Of a stretch of DNA of 64,000 bases, positions 63,927 through 64,000 are shown piece by piece. Below the pieces are notes generated by a model. It saw only the letters and a list, made by a program, of their open reading frames with translations. It did not search any database and was not told where the DNA came from. Within the stretch, counting starts at the first letter, position 1. The number at the start of each line of letters is the position of its first letter. The stretch is from NCBI GenBank assembly GCA_902779455.1, contig CACZBS010000025.1:56948-120947 (forward strand), given 5' to 3'. Position numbers and translations under genes: made by a program. The stretch is from an uncultured Prevotellaceae bacterium. Its GTDB lineage: Bacteria; Bacteroidota; Bacteroidia; Bacteroidales; Bacteroidaceae.

Positions 63927-64000
63927 ATGCAACAAAGCATTTATTACATCAAGTTCGCTCTGCAATTCGCAGACATGCAAATCACCGAGTTAGTAAACAT
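63927..64000 (+). CDS. Partial unknown CDS cut by the window end
   Basis: Frame MQQSIYYIKFALQFADMQIT and on to the edge, 24 residues seen. It follows a promoter and a leader, so it is likely a real gene, but nothing in this fragment identifies it. Confidence 0.45.
   Translation, partial: MQQSIYYIKFALQFADMQITELVN

Overview
The window looks like chromosomal DNA of a GC-moderate Bacteroidetes, most likely Prevotella or a close relative. Three things suggest this: Bacteroidetes-type promoters (TTTG, about 20 nt, TAnnTTTG) lie upstream of many genes; the gene order tig-clpP-clpX-recQ-guaB-PPIase-PPIase-ostA-mutL is typical of that phylum; and family members such as the C10 peptidase, MBG-repeat protein, OmpA-type porin and OstA-like protein are common there. 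Assignments rest on reading translated sequence, not on database searches.

Layout. 0-3 kb: trpB2 (cut by the window edge) behind a leader peptide with tandem Trp codons and a terminator, a decayed sialate O-acetylesterase, and asd. 3-7 kb: CPA2 antiporter, LolD-like ATPase and CvfB-like RNA-binding protein in one overlapping + strand run. 7-11 kb: asnS, a pseudouridine synthase with a Gly/Gln/Tyr/Arg-rich tail, and purB. 11-22 kb: cell-surface genes (C10 protease, tRNA-Val, outer-membrane barrel, MBG-repeat adhesin-like protein, OmpA protein, giant coiled-coil lipoprotein). 22-36 kb: the long mutL-to-tig block on the minus strand, covering mismatch repair, envelope biogenesis chaperones, GMP synthesis and proteolysis. 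36-41 kb: a 700-bp structured tandem repeat, lptB, mlaEF and cstA. 41-45 kb: a TonB-like plug-domain protein, a frameshifted ferritin-like gene, a 57-aa winged-helix protein, a rubredoxin fragment, a ZIP transporter and two paralogous lipoproteins. 45-50 kb: an AmpG-like permease operonic with a 1204-aa protein joining glycosyltransferase, HIT-like and SpoIID domains. 50-57 kb: a galacturonokinase-like GHMP kinase, a nucleotidyltransferase and a UDP-glucuronate 4-epimerase, then rlmN, pdxA and a flippase-like membrane protein. 57-60 kb: sigma-54 activator, lptE, TPR-like protein and secG. 60-64 kb: amrS with an exported MEMO-AMMECR1 fusion, tRNA-His, and the start of an unknown gene.

The genes suggest several working units: LPS and lipid transport to the outer membrane (LptB, LptE, OstA-like, SurA-type PPIases, MlaEF, LolD), a possible galacturonate-to-UDP-galacturonate/UDP-glucuronate salvage route, and a possible muropeptide import and processing pair.

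The window is unusually rich in small repeats of at least four kinds: four-unit arrays built on an AAGTGCCGCTT core, heptamer arrays that enter coding sequence and supply start codons, short perfect palindromes inserted in frame in two enzymes, and a four-copy structured tandem array bounded by 13-bp inverted repeats. These, the Trp attenuator, the three-domain SpoIID fusion and the galacturonate cluster are the most interesting items.
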